Assembly (NCBI RefSeq): GCF_001984055.1
Contig: NZ_LYVO01000060.1
Location: 1 to 44,303, forward strand
Direction: 5' to 3'
DNA: 44,303 bases
DNA from: Variovorax sp. KK3
GTDB lineage: Bacteria; Pseudomonadota; Gammaproteobacteria; Burkholderiales; Burkholderiaceae_C
Shown here: positions 1 to 8,119 of the stretch, piece after piece
How the letters are laid out: the number at the start of each line of letters is the position of its first letter
How positions within the stretch are numbered: the first letter of the stretch is position 1
Program-made: the position numbers and the translations under genes
Notes under the pieces: model-generated
Seen by the model: the letters and a program-made list of their open reading frames with translations, nothing else
Told to the model about the DNA's origin: nothing
Database searches by the model: none

Positions 1-24
1 CGGGGGAGGGCGACATCACGGCGC

Positions 25-1014
25 TCATCGGTGGATCGCCGTCTGCGGCGCCTCGTTGCCGCGTGCATGGCCGCGGTACATGCCTTCGGTGTTGAAGGGC
101 ATGCAGACATTGCCCGCGCGGTCGACCGCGATGAGCCCGCCGCTGCCGCCGATGGCCGGCAGCGACTGCATGACCACCGCCTGCGTGGCCTGCGCCAGCG
201 ACTCGCCGGCGTAGCGCATGCGCGCGCAGACGTCGTAGGCCGCGGCCACGCGAATGAACATCTCGCCGCTGCCCGTGCAGGAGACGGCGGCGCGCTGGTC
301 GTCGGCGTAGGTGCCGGCGCCGATCAATGGCGAATCGCCGACGCGGCCGACCCGCTTGTTGGTCATGCCGCCGGTGGACGTGGCGGCCGCCAGGTGCCCC
401 TGCAGGTCGAGCGCCACGGCGCCGACCGTGCCGAACTTGCGGCCCTCGTCGAGCGGCGCACCGGGCAGGGTGGTGGTGGCGGCGGTGGCGGTGGCGGCCG
501 ACGCCGCGCCGTCGTGATCGAGCACCACGCGGCCGGCAGCCTGCGCGCGATGCAACTGGGCGCGTCGCGCCTCGGTGGAGAAGTAGGCCGGCTCCACCAT
601 CTCCAGCCCGCGCTGGCGCGCGAAGGCTTCGGCGCCGGCGCCGGCCAGCAGCACGTGGGCGCCGTCCTCCATCACCGCGCGGGCCGCGCGCACCGGGCGG
701 CGGACGTGGCTCACGCCGGCCACGGCGCCCGCACGCAGGTCGGCGCCGTTCATCACGGCGGCGTCGAGTTCGTGCGTTTCGCTGGCGGTGAACACCGCGC
801 CGTGGCCCGCGTTGAAGAGCGGGCAGTCTTCCAGCATTTCGACCGCGAGGCACACCGCATCGAGCGCCGAGCCGCCCTTCAGCAGCAAGGACTGGCCGGC
901 CTGCACGATGGCGCGCAGGGCCTCGTGGTACGCCTCGGCCGCCGCTGCGTCGAGCGCGGCGGCACTGATGGTGCCGGCGCCGCCGTGAATGGCGATGACG
1001 GGTGTGCTTCTCAT
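25..1014 (-). CDS. iaaA: Isoaspartyl peptidase / plant-type L-asparaginase (Ntn hydrolase, family T2)
   Basis: This 329-residue protein belongs to the N-terminal-nucleophile hydrolases that remove isoaspartyl residues from peptides and hydrolyse L-asparagine. The N-terminus reads PVIAIHGGAGT, the family opening, and NAGHGAVFT follows near residue 90. The precursor normally cuts itself before a Thr that becomes the nucleophile; here that is Thr196 in FGTVGAVALD, giving subunits of about 195 and 134 residues. TSTGGMTNK and GAGTYADD are further family motifs. The linker before the cut site is rich in Ala and Thr (ASAATATAATTTLPG) and comes from a GGTGGC-like low-complexity stretch near 469-510. 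The start codon overlaps the stop of the upstream regulator gene (ATGA), so the two are probably cotranscribed and coupled. Family assignment is firm; the preferred substrate is not visible. Confidence 0.93.
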   Translation of the reverse strand: MRSTPVIAIHGGAGTISAAALDAAAAEAYHEALRAIVQAGQSLLLKGGSALDAVCLAVEMLEDCPLFNAGHGAVFTASETHELDAAVMNGADLRAGAVAGVSHVRRPVRAARAVMEDGAHVLLAGAGAEAFARQRGLEMVEPAYFSTEARRAQLHRAQAAGRVVLDHDGAASAATATAATTTLPGAPLDEGRKFGTVGAVALDLQGHLAAATSTGGMTNKRVGRVGDSPLIGAGTYADDQRAAVSCTGSGEMFIRVAAAYDVCARMRYAGESLAQATQAVVMQSLPAIGGSGGLIAVDRAGNVCMPFNTEGMYRGHARGNEAPQTAIHR

Positions 1015-1970
1015 CGGGTGTTCTTCTTTCTGGAGGACCTGGTGAGCCGGACCGGTGCCGGCCCGGGCTTGATTCTGGCCCCGCCGTGCGGATCGCGCAG
1101 ATCCTTGGCGCCGTGCAGCCAGGGCATGACGGTCTGCACCACCTTGCTGGCGGCCTGGAAGGCGCCCGGCGCGCGCAGGGCGACGGCGCTGGTCAGTGCT
1201 TCGACCAGCGCGAGCACGCTGGTTTCGCAGTTGGGGCGAAAGCGCGTTTCGGTCTGCGCATAGAGCGTGATGTCGGCCAGCGGCGCGAGCGGCGAGCTGG
1301 GCCGGTCGGTCAGCGCCAGCACGCCCACGCCCTGCTTGCGGGCGATCTGGGTCAGGGCCAGCGTGTCGGTCAGGTAGCGCGGAAAGGTCAGTGCCACCAG
1401 CAGGTCGCGCGGCCCGCCGCGGGACAGCGCGCGGGCGCCGTGCGTCACGCCGCTCATCGATGGCAGCAGCCGCACGTCGGCGCAGTAGGCGTCGAGCCCG
1501 TGGTGCAGCAGCCCGGCCAGCCAGGCGCTGGCGCCGAAGCCGGCCACGAACACAGTGCGCGCGCCGAGCACGCGCTCGACCGCCGCCTCGCACGAGGCTG
1601 GGCTCAGCGCATGACGGGTGCTCTCGATGTTGCGCTGGCTTTCTTCCAGCGACATCGCGAACACCTCCGCCACCGTCGACGGGTTGGCCAGGTTGCCCCG
1701 CAGCCGCTCGACCGGCGCCACCAGCGGCTCGAAGCCGCGGACGAGCTCGGCCCGGAAGCTCGCGTAGCCGTCGAAACCCAGCGCCCGCGCGAACCGGTTG
1801 GCCGTGGCCACCGACACGCCGGCCATGGCCGCCAGCTCGTCGATGGGCAGCGTGGCCACCTGCAGCGGACGCTCCAGCACGTAGTCAGCCACCTGGCGGT
1901 GCGAGCGCGTGAGCTGCGGCAGGGCCTGGGCGATGCGCTGCGGGACGGTGACGGCGTGGGCGGGTGGCAT
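1011..1970 (-). CDS. MurR/RpiR-family transcriptional regulator
   Basis: The 319-residue product has the RpiR architecture. An N-terminal winged helix-turn-helix covers about residues 1-80 (RIAQALPQLTRSHRQVADYV, then AAMAGVSVATANRFARALGF as the recognition region). A SIS phosphosugar-type domain covers about residues 125-265 (VFVAGFGASAWLAGLL, LVALTFPRY, LALTDRPSSPLAP). Such proteins usually bind a small effector in the SIS domain. The gene overlaps the asparaginase gene by four bases and is presumably its local regulator; the effector could be an amino acid, peptide or sugar derivative, which is inference. A perfect TGTAA-N6-TTACA inverted repeat lies 56-71 bases before the start codon and is a candidate self-operator. 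A basic tail (RSSRKKNTR) ends the protein. Confidence 0.92.
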   Translation of the reverse strand: MPPAHAVTVPQRIAQALPQLTRSHRQVADYVLERPLQVATLPIDELAAMAGVSVATANRFARALGFDGYASFRAELVRGFEPLVAPVERLRGNLANPSTVAEVFAMSLEESQRNIESTRHALSPASCEAAVERVLGARTVFVAGFGASAWLAGLLHHGLDAYCADVRLLPSMSGVTHGARALSRGGPRDLLVALTFPRYLTDTLALTQIARKQGVGVLALTDRPSSPLAPLADITLYAQTETRFRPNCETSVLALVEALTSAVALRAPGAFQAASKVVQTVMPWLHGAKDLRDPHGGARIKPGPAPVRLTRSSRKKNTR

Positions 1971-1975
1971 GCGGC

Positions 1976-1993
1976 TGCATCGAGTGCATCGAG
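1976..1993. repeat. Tandem 9-bp repeat just upstream of the rpiR-type start codon
   Basis: TGCATCGAG occurs twice head to tail, five bases before the start codon of the RpiR gene, in the place where a Shine-Dalgarno sequence would be expected. No clear Shine-Dalgarno is present there. A short hairpin (GGGAGC, five-base loop, GCTCCC; 1994-2010) follows in the same leader. Its function is unknown and it may be chance. Confidence 0.4.
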
Positions 1994-2025
1994 GGGAGCG
2001 GAATGCTCCCTCAAGGTGCGGAAAA

Positions 2026-2041
2026 TGTAAACGGAATTACA
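2026..2041. promoter_or_regulatory. Inverted repeat TGTAA-N6-TTACA, candidate RpiR-family operator
   Basis: The two five-base arms match perfectly around ACGGAA, in an AT-richer patch 56-71 bases upstream of the RpiR start. The HexR branch of this family recognises TGTAA...TTACA palindromes, so a related site is plausible. A perfect GAAAATTTTC palindrome lies close by at 2058-2067. Binding is inferred. Confidence 0.45.
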
Positions 2042-2176
2042 ACAAGGTGCGCGGGAAGAAAATTTTCGATCATCGCGGCACGATAAGCAAGCGACGGGCC
2101 AAGCAGGCCGATCACGACGCGAGTTCGATGGTGCAGCGTCCAGCGTCTGCCCTGATCAATCTGGCCTCGAGAGCAT

Positions 2177-3112
2177 CTAACGCGTGCGGCGCCGGCGACG
2201 CACGCCGACAGCGAGACCCGTTCTTTGCTGCGCGATTTGCGCGCATAGCTCGACGAAGAGGGCGGCCGACGGCGATGGGGAGCGATTCTTCGGGGTGATC
2301 GCGCAGATCGTCCGATAGGCCGCCGCGCTGTGCATTCGCAAAGGCACCAGGCCCACAAGCCCGATGTTCTCGATCAACGACTCGGGCAGTTCTCCGATCC
2401 CGAGATGGGCCGCGATCAGTCCCAGCATGGTGCCGACGTGCGCGACTTCGAACGCCGGCCGCAAGCGCACGTTGTGGCGTGCGAACTCGGTATCGATCAA
2501 CTGTCGCACGCCGCTGCTGCTGTTCATCACGATGTGCGGATAGGCTTGCACGTCGCGCCATCGCACCTCCGCACGCTGCGTCAGCGCGTGGCCAGCCGGG
2601 CAGATCACCACCAGTGGATCGCGGAACAGCTCCAGTTGCACCAGGTCGTCCGCCTTCTGCATGAACGGCGCAAGGGCGAGGTCGGCGGTGCCGCTTCGAA
2701 CCATTTCCACGCACACGTCCGAGAGCACATCGTGGAGTTCGATGTCGACGTCCGGATGGCGCTGCGAGAAGCGCGCGATGACCCCCGGCGCGAAACTCGC
2801 GGCCATCGACGGCGCCGCTGCAACTACCAGTCGGCCGCGCTTGCCGGCGACGAAGTCCTGCACGCGAATGAGCGCCAATGCCATGTTTTCCGTCATTGCG
2901 GCGGCCATGCTCATGAACTCGTGGCCCACCGGCGTCAGAGCCACCTTGCGCGTGTGCCGGTCGAACAAGCGGGCGCCCAACGTGTCCTCCAGCCGCTTGA
3001 TGTTGGCACTGAGGGCGGGCTGCGACAGGTGGCACAACTTGGCTGCCTGGCTGAAGCTCATGGTTCTGGCGACCGCGAGGAAGACCTCGATCTGGCGAAG
3101 CGAGACATTCAT
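2177..3112 (-). CDS. LysR-family transcriptional regulator
   Basis: This 311-residue LysR-type regulator has its helix-turn-helix at residues 1-60 (SLRQIEVFLAVARTMSFSQA, then LSQPALSANIKRLEDTLGAR) and a periplasmic-binding-like effector domain from about residue 90 (GRLVVAAAPSMAASFAPGVI). The C-terminus ends in an arginine-rich tail (VRRRRRTR). It is transcribed away from the TauD-type dioxygenase gene across only 97 bases, the usual LysR arrangement, so it most likely controls the 3210-8110 operon and itself. Two GGATAAATA copies in that gap are candidate binding or promoter elements. The inducer is unknown. Confidence 0.93.
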   Translation of the reverse strand: MNVSLRQIEVFLAVARTMSFSQAAKLCHLSQPALSANIKRLEDTLGARLFDRHTRKVALTPVGHEFMSMAAAMTENMALALIRVQDFVAGKRGRLVVAAAPSMAASFAPGVIARFSQRHPDVDIELHDVLSDVCVEMVRSGTADLALAPFMQKADDLVQLELFRDPLVVICPAGHALTQRAEVRWRDVQAYPHIVMNSSSGVRQLIDTEFARHNVRLRPAFEVAHVGTMLGLIAAHLGIGELPESLIENIGLVGLVPLRMHSAAAYRTICAITPKNRSPSPSAALFVELCAQIAQQRTGLAVGVRRRRRTR

Positions 3113-3121
3113 ACTTCAGAT

Positions 3122-3160
3122 GGATAAATACATAACAAAATGAGAATAGACGGATAAATA
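3122..3160. promoter_or_regulatory. Two GGATAAATA direct repeats, 30 bp apart, in the divergent promoter region
   Basis: GGATAAATA occurs at 3122-3130 and 3152-3160, an exact 30-base start-to-start spacing that places both copies on about the same DNA face. The surrounding stretch is strikingly AT-rich for this genome. It separates the LysR gene from the TauD-type dioxygenase gene and must hold both promoters. The repeats could be regulator half-sites or paired -10-like elements. Confidence 0.45.
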
Positions 3161-3209
3161 GGCGGGAATTATCTTCGGTTGTCTGCTCCAACCCGAATGG
3201 GAAATCGCC

Positions 3210-4094
3210 ATGAATCACACCGCCGATATTTCGGTCGTTCCGTCCGTCCGTCCCACCGGCGCCGCGCTCGGCGCCGATGTCGAGGGCATCGATCTGAACG
3301 ATGCGCTGTCCGCTGAGCAGGTGACTGCCGTAAAGGCCGCCTGGGCGCAGCATCAGGTGCTGCGCTTTCGTGGCCAGCAGTCCCTGGACGTCCAGGGACT
3401 GGCCGCGTTCTCGCGCCACTTCGGCCCGCTCGACCGGCGTCCGACCGCGAGCGGCGGCATGAGCAGCGTGCACGACGCGCTGCCACCTGAAATCACCGTG
3501 ATCTCCAACGTCAAGGTCGAGGGCAAGCCGCTTGGTGCGCTGGGCGACGGCGAAGCCGTCTGGCATGCCGACATGACCTACAACCCGCACCCGCCGAAGG
3601 GCGCCTGCCTGTACGCGGTTGAAGTGCCACCGGCGGGCGGCAACACCCATTTCTCGAACATGTACCTGGCCTATGAAACGCTGCCGGAGGAGTTGAAGCA
3701 GCAGATCGAGGGCCTGAGCTGCGTCCACGACGCCAGCCGGAACAGCGCCGGCGAACTGCGCCTGGGATTCGCTGACAACACCGACCCGCGCCAGACGGTC
3801 GGCGCGCAGCACCCTCTGGTGGCGGTGCATGCCGTCACCGGGCGCAAATGCCTGCTGCTTGGGCGGCGTCGCAATGCCTATGTGCCCGGATTGCCGCTGG
3901 AGCAGAGCGAGGCCCTGCTGGACCGGCTCTGGGCCCACGCCACACAGCCGCAGCTGACCTGGACCCAGGTCTGGAGCGTCGGTGACGTCATGATGTGGGA
4001 CAACAGCTGCACGATGCACCGTCGCGACTCGTTCGACCCCGCTTCGCGCCGACTGATGTATCGCACGCAGATCGCCGCCAGCGTCGCGTCATGA
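3210..4094 (+). CDS. TauD/TfdA-family Fe(II)/2-oxoglutarate-dependent dioxygenase
   Basis: The 294-residue enzyme is of typical length for TauD/TfdA dioxygenases, which couple 2-oxoglutarate decarboxylation to substrate hydroxylation, often releasing the hydroxylated group. The iron triad is visible: His119 and Asp121 in VWHADMTY and the distal His270 in CTMHRRD. The 2-oxoglutarate-binding arginine should be in the following RRLMYRTQI. The N-terminal TGAALGADVEGIDL is the family opening. It is the first gene of a plus-strand operon facing the LysR gene. The neighbouring enolase-superfamily enzyme, two Bug proteins and FAH-type hydrolase suggest catabolism of an imported organic acid. Sulfonate, aryloxyalkanoate or another acid could be the substrate; the sequence does not decide. 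Confidence 0.92.
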   Translation: MNHTADISVVPSVRPTGAALGADVEGIDLNDALSAEQVTAVKAAWAQHQVLRFRGQQSLDVQGLAAFSRHFGPLDRRPTASGGMSSVHDALPPEITVISNVKVEGKPLGALGDGEAVWHADMTYNPHPPKGACLYAVEVPPAGGNTHFSNMYLAYETLPEELKQQIEGLSCVHDASRNSAGELRLGFADNTDPRQTVGAQHPLVAVHAVTGRKCLLLGRRRNAYVPGLPLEQSEALLDRLWAHATQPQLTWTQVWSVGDVMMWDNSCTMHRRDSFDPASRRLMYRTQIAASVAS

Positions 4095-4108
4095 GCGCAG
4101 GACACCGC

Positions 4109-5197
4109 ATGAAGATCGACAGCGTGTGCGTTCGCCAATTGCACTTTCCGCTGGTCACGCCGTACAAGGTGTCGCTGCTCACGATGCGCGAGTTCGATCC
4201 GTTCGTCGTCGAGGTTCGCGACACCGAAGGCCGCAGCGGATTCGGCGAGGCACTGATCGTGCCGGGCTACACCACCGAAACGGTCGAGGGCTCATGGCGA
4301 CTTTGCTGCACGCTGGCCGAACGCATCGCCGGGCTGGATGCAGCCGACGCCGCGGCGGTGGCCCGTTCCGAAGTCCACGCCGGTGTCGGCGCGGCCAGCG
4401 CCGTGCTGGCTGCACTCGACATGCTCGCCGGGCACGAGGTCCTGCGTCCCGTCGAGCAGGTGTCGGTGCCGCTGCTCGCACCGTTGCATTCCGAGGACCC
4501 CGGTGCATTGGCGGAAGAGATCGAACAGGCGCTGGGGCGCGGCTTTCGCACACTCAAAGTCAAGGTCGGATTCGCATGGCAGCGTGACCTCGATCAGGTC
4601 GAGACGATCCAGCGCCTGGTGGCCGGGCGGGCCACGTTGCGGCTCGACGCCAACCAGGGATTCGACTCGGCCGATGGCATCGCATTTGCCAAGCGCCTGA
4701 CGCCGCAAGGCATCGAGCTGTTCGAGCAACCTTGCCTGCTGGACGACTGGCGCGCCAATGCCGCTGTGGCGGCGGCCTCCAGGGTGCCGGTGATGCTGGA
4801 CGAATCGATCTATGACGAGTCCGACATCGACCGCGCTGCCGGCGTGGCCGGCGTCGGCTTCGTCAAGCTCAAGCTCAAGAAGATCGGAAGTGTCGACATG
4901 TTGCTGGCCGCCCTCGGGAGGATCCGCGCACTTGGCCTGACGCCAGTGTTGGGCGATGGTGTCTCGCTCGAGATCGGCTGCTGGATGGAAGCTTGCATCG
5001 CGGTTCGCGCCATCGACAACGCCGGCGAGATGAACGGCTTCCTGAAAACCCGCGAGCGGATTTTCGAGAACCCGCTGCCGTTCGCGCAGGGCGCCATTCA
5101 GATCCCTGCCGGTTATGCACCGCGCATCGATCGCGACATGCTGGTACGCAGCACCTTGCGCGAATCGTCGTTCGCCGCGCGCGCCGTCGTTGCCTGA
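4109..5197 (+). CDS. Mandelate racemase/muconate lactonizing enzyme-family protein (MLE subgroup)
   Basis: This enolase-superfamily enzyme of 362 residues has the MLE-subgroup active site. KVKV carries the KxK pair (Lys150/Lys152), the metal ligands are Asp180 in LRLDANQGF, Glu206 in ELFEQP and Asp231 in VMLDES, and the opposing lysine lies in VKLKLKKIGS (about 255-258). The subgroup includes muconate cycloisomerases, o-succinylbenzoate synthases and dipeptide or N-acyl amino acid racemases, so the exact reaction is open. I prefer the start at 4109, with AGGA six bases upstream; an ATG at 4091 overlapping the preceding stop (ATGA) would add six residues. It follows the dioxygenase directly, and operon context favours a catabolic cycloisomerase or epimerase. 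Confidence 0.9.
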   Translation: MKIDSVCVRQLHFPLVTPYKVSLLTMREFDPFVVEVRDTEGRSGFGEALIVPGYTTETVEGSWRLCCTLAERIAGLDAADAAAVARSEVHAGVGAASAVLAALDMLAGHEVLRPVEQVSVPLLAPLHSEDPGALAEEIEQALGRGFRTLKVKVGFAWQRDLDQVETIQRLVAGRATLRLDANQGFDSADGIAFAKRLTPQGIELFEQPCLLDDWRANAAVAAASRVPVMLDESIYDESDIDRAAGVAGVGFVKLKLKKIGSVDMLLAALGRIRALGLTPVLGDGVSLEIGCWMEACIAVRAIDNAGEMNGFLKTRERIFENPLPFAQGAIQIPAGYAPRIDRDMLVRSTLRESSFAARAVVA

Positions 5198-5237
5198 ACC
5201 GAACAACAGTGCGTTTGCCGCACGAAATGGAGACACC

Positions 5238-6221
5238 ATGACCCGGTCCATGACAAAGATCCTCGTCCAGCTCGCTTCGGCTGCCTTGTTGCTGGCGGCA
5301 GGAGCAGGGGCCGCGGCGGCGACCTTTCCCGCCAAGCCCGTGGTGCTGATCGTCGCCGGGGCGCCCGCCGGCGGTACCGATGCCATCGCGCGCATCGTGT
5401 CGGCCGAGCTGTCGCAGTCGCTGGGCCAAAGCGTGGTGGTCGAAAACCGTGCCGGTGCCGGCGGCATCATCGGCACCAAGGCCGTGGCGGGCGCGCCCCC
5501 CGATGGCCATACGCTGTTGATGGGCCATGTCGCCACGAATGCCATCGTGCCTGCACTGATCAAGCCACGCCCGTACGACCCCGTCGCCGATTTCGTGGCC
5601 GTTGCGATGGTGGGCAGCGCACCCGACCTGCTGGTGGTGTCGTCCAAGAGTGGCATCGACAACCTGGCCGATCTGCTTGCCAAGGGCAGGGCCACGGGCA
5701 GCCTTAGCTACGGATCGCCCGGCGTGGGGCTGCCGCAGCACATCTCCGGCTTCGCGCTGGCAAAGGCCTCCGGCGTACCGATGCAGCACGTGCCGTACCG
5801 CGGCAGCGCGCCGGCCATCACGGACCTGATCGGCGGCCAGATCTCGATGATGTTCGTCACACCCGGTGCCGCGGTGCCATACCTGAAGTCCGGCCAACTG
5901 AAGGCCATCGCCGTCACCTCGCCCAAGCGCAACCGTTTCTTTCCGGAAGTGCCCACCGTGGGCGAGCTGGGCTTTGCCTCGGTGGAGCAAACGGGCTGGT
6001 TCGGCGTGTTCGCACCGGCTGGCACCCCTGCCGCGGTGGTTCAGGCGCTCAGCACCGAGATCGGCCGTGCCGTCGGCAAGGCCGAAGTGCGCGCCAGGCT
6101 TGAAGCGATGTACCTGGAGCCGGCGACGGATCCGTCCTCGCGCACGTTCAGCGCCTTCGTGAAGGCCGAAGTGGACAAGTGGGCGGGCGTCGTCAAGACG
6201 CTCGGCGTCAGCGCCGAATGA
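5238..6221 (+). CDS. Bug-family (tripartite tricarboxylate transporter) substrate-binding protein
   Basis: The product is a 327-residue secreted binding protein with an N-terminal signal peptide (about residues 1-28, with a hydrophobic LASAALLLAAGAGAAAA core and mature start near TFPAKPV). The Bug signature follows: PVVLIVAGAPAGGTDAIAR and the ENRAGAGGIIGTKAVAGAPP ligand loop. Bug proteins bind carboxylates and small aromatic or amino acids in the periplasm. No TctA or TctB membrane subunit is encoded here, so it either docks on a permease encoded elsewhere or acts as a sensor. GGAGACACC precedes the start. It is followed by a second, clearly different Bug gene, so the operon encodes two binding proteins for perhaps related compounds. 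Confidence 0.95.
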   Translation: MTRSMTKILVQLASAALLLAAGAGAAAATFPAKPVVLIVAGAPAGGTDAIARIVSAELSQSLGQSVVVENRAGAGGIIGTKAVAGAPPDGHTLLMGHVATNAIVPALIKPRPYDPVADFVAVAMVGSAPDLLVVSSKSGIDNLADLLAKGRATGSLSYGSPGVGLPQHISGFALAKASGVPMQHVPYRGSAPAITDLIGGQISMMFVTPGAAVPYLKSGQLKAIAVTSPKRNRFFPEVPTVGELGFASVEQTGWFGVFAPAGTPAAVVQALSTEIGRAVGKAEVRARLEAMYLEPATDPSSRTFSAFVKAEVDKWAGVVKTLGVSAE

Positions 6222-6258
6222 CGCACCGCTTCGACAACACGAACCCAAGGAGACTTCC

Positions 6259-7245
6259 ATGCAATTGAACATCGGTATAGGTGCCCCGTTGCGGCTGGCC
6301 ACGGCCGCCGTGGCGCTGCTGGTCGCCTTTGGCTCGCAGGCGCAAGGCGACTACCCGGCTCGCCCGGTGCAGGTCGTGGTGGCCTATCCCGCAGGCGGTG
6401 GCACCGACACTCTGGCGCGTCTCATCACGAACGAACTCACGAAGGACCTCGGCCAATCCTTCGTGGTGGTCAACAGGCCCGGTGCGTCGGGACTGATCGG
6501 CACCAGTTCGGTGGCGCGGGCCGCGCCGGACGGCTATACCCTGCTGCTCGACACCGGCAACGTCACGCTGCGCCCCGCCATCGAGCCGAGCACGCCGTTT
6601 CGGCCCAAGGACTTCGCGCCGATCGCGTTGCTCACCGAATCCCCGGTGGCGCTGGCCGTGAATGCCGACCTGCCCGTGAACTCGGTGCCTGAGCTGATCG
6701 CCTACAGCCGCGCCAATCCGGGCAAGGTCAACTACGCGTCAACTGGCCCCGGCTCGCCTCAGAACCTGGTCGGTGAACTCATGAAGAAACAGGCTGGAGT
6801 CGATTGGGTCCAGGTGCCCTATCAGGGCGGTGCCGCCGCCCTCAACGATCTGAACGCCGGACGCGTGCAAGTGATGTTCAGCAATCCGGTTCCGCTGATG
6901 CCCTACGTCGCCACCCACCGACTCAAGGTGTTGGCCGTGACTTCGCGCGAGCGACTTCCTGCGCTCGACAGCGTGCCCCACATGGCTGAAGCGGGGCAGC
7001 GCGATTTCGTCATCGGCTTCTGGAATGGCGTGCTCGCGCCCGCCGGCACGCCCGCGCCCATCGTGAAGAAACTGGGCGACGCCTTGCTGAAGACCGTGGC
7101 CCTGCCGCATGTGCGCGAGGCACTGGTGCGACAGGGCAGCGTGCTGACACCACTGGGCCCCGCTCCTTTTGCCAAGTACATGACCGAAGACAGCGCGCGC
7201 TGGGAACGCATTGCCAAGACCATCGACTACAAACCCGCTCAATGA
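6259..7245 (+). CDS. Bug-family (tripartite tricarboxylate transporter) substrate-binding protein
   Basis: This second Bug protein in the operon has 328 residues. A signal peptide ends near residue 30 (AVALLVAFGSQAQG), then VQVVVAYPAGGGTDTLARL and VVVNRPGASGLIGTSSV give the Bug ligand-site pattern. VPYQGGAAALNDLNAGRVQV and LAPAGTPAPIVKKLGDAL are also typical. It is only moderately similar to its neighbour, so it looks like a family member with its own ligand rather than a recent copy. AAGGAG lies before the start, and the gene ends ten bases before the FAH-family gene. No permease gene is nearby. Confidence 0.95.
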   Translation: MQLNIGIGAPLRLATAAVALLVAFGSQAQGDYPARPVQVVVAYPAGGGTDTLARLITNELTKDLGQSFVVVNRPGASGLIGTSSVARAAPDGYTLLLDTGNVTLRPAIEPSTPFRPKDFAPIALLTESPVALAVNADLPVNSVPELIAYSRANPGKVNYASTGPGSPQNLVGELMKKQAGVDWVQVPYQGGAAALNDLNAGRVQVMFSNPVPLMPYVATHRLKVLAVTSRERLPALDSVPHMAEAGQRDFVIGFWNGVLAPAGTPAPIVKKLGDALLKTVALPHVREALVRQGSVLTPLGPAPFAKYMTEDSARWERIAKTIDYKPAQ

Positions 7246-7255
7246 AAGATTGCGA

Positions 7256-8110
7256 ATGAAGCTTGGATCGTTCTGGATGGGCGGCAAGCCCGGCTATGGC
7301 GTTGTGACCGACGGGGGCATCGTCGATCTCGGGACCGCGCTGGGCGATCGCTACGCCGATCTGCGCAGCCTGCTGGCAGCGCCGGAAGGCCTGGCGCGGG
7401 CGCGCGAATACGCGGCCGGCCGCAAGGCCGACGCCGCGTTCGAAGAGGTGGGCTACCTGCCCGTCATTCCGAACGCGGCCAAGATCTTCTGCATCGGGGT
7501 CAACTACGCCGACCATCTCGATGAAACGAAGCTCCGCTCGGCCGCCCACCCCACGGTGTTCTTGCGCTACGCCGAGTCTCAGGTCGGCCACCAGCAGCCG
7601 ATGCTGCGACCGCGCGAGTCGACCCAGTTCGACTTCGAAGGCGAAGTCGCACTCGTCATCGGACGCGGCGGAAGGCGCATCGCCGCGGCCGATGCGTGGC
7701 AGCATGTGGCGGGGTTCAGCTGCTACAACGACGGCTCGGTGCGAGACTGGCAATTCCACACCACGCAGTGGGGCCCGGGCAAGAACTTCGCGGCGTCCGG
7801 CGCATTCGGCCCGTGGATGACGACTGCCGACGAGTTCGACTTGAACACCACCCCGCTCACACTGACCACACGGCTCAACGGCGATGTAGTACAGCAGTCC
7901 GACACCAGCTTGCTGATCTTCTCGGTTCCTGAACTCATCACCTATTGCTCGACCATCCTGCCGTTGGCGCCGGGCGACGTGATAGTGACCGGCACGCCCG
8001 GCGGGGTCGGCATGGCACGCCGTCCGCCGCTGTTCATGAAGCCCGGAGACGCTGTCGAAGTCGAAGTGAGCGGTGTCGGCAAGCTTCGCAATACCGTCGA
8101 GGCTGATTGA
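7256..8110 (+). CDS. Fumarylacetoacetate hydrolase-family protein
   Basis: The 284-residue protein has the FAH C-terminal fold, which hydrolyses or decarboxylates 2-oxo or acylpyruvate acids in aromatic breakdown. The metal site is visible as Glu128 and Glu130 in FDFEGEVALVIG and Asp159 in CYNDGSVRDWQ. IFCIGVNYADHLDE near residue 80 and VTGTPGGVGMARRPP near residue 245 are family hallmarks. I start it at the ATG at 7256, with GAAAG upstream; the in-frame ATG at 7211 lies inside the preceding coding sequence. It is the last gene of the TauD-led operon, where it could cleave a ring-opened or beta-diketone intermediate; that role is inferred. Close relatives include fumarylpyruvate hydrolases and 2-oxo-3-deoxy acid dehydratases. 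Confidence 0.92.
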   Translation: MKLGSFWMGGKPGYGVVTDGGIVDLGTALGDRYADLRSLLAAPEGLARAREYAAGRKADAAFEEVGYLPVIPNAAKIFCIGVNYADHLDETKLRSAAHPTVFLRYAESQVGHQQPMLRPRESTQFDFEGEVALVIGRGGRRIAAADAWQHVAGFSCYNDGSVRDWQFHTTQWGPGKNFAASGAFGPWMTTADEFDLNTTPLTLTTRLNGDVVQQSDTSLLIFSVPELITYCSTILPLAPGDVIVTGTPGGVGMARRPPLFMKPGDAVEVEVSGVGKLRNTVEAD

Positions 8111-8119
8111 ATCGACCCC

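Noticed and set aside
1..24. Possible start (ATG on the minus strand at 14-16) of a gene downstream of the asparaginase gene
   Set aside because: Only five codons lie within the window, too few to support a gene.
1002..2030. 342-codon plus-strand frame opposite the RpiR gene
   Set aside because: The minus strand encodes a complete RpiR protein with both domains, and the plus frame gives an Arg/His/Gln-rich product with no recognisable fold.
2112..4019. 635-codon minus-strand frame covering the LysR and TauD genes
   Set aside because: It runs through the AT-rich control region and two genes in other frames; the LysR and TauD products have complete motif sets.
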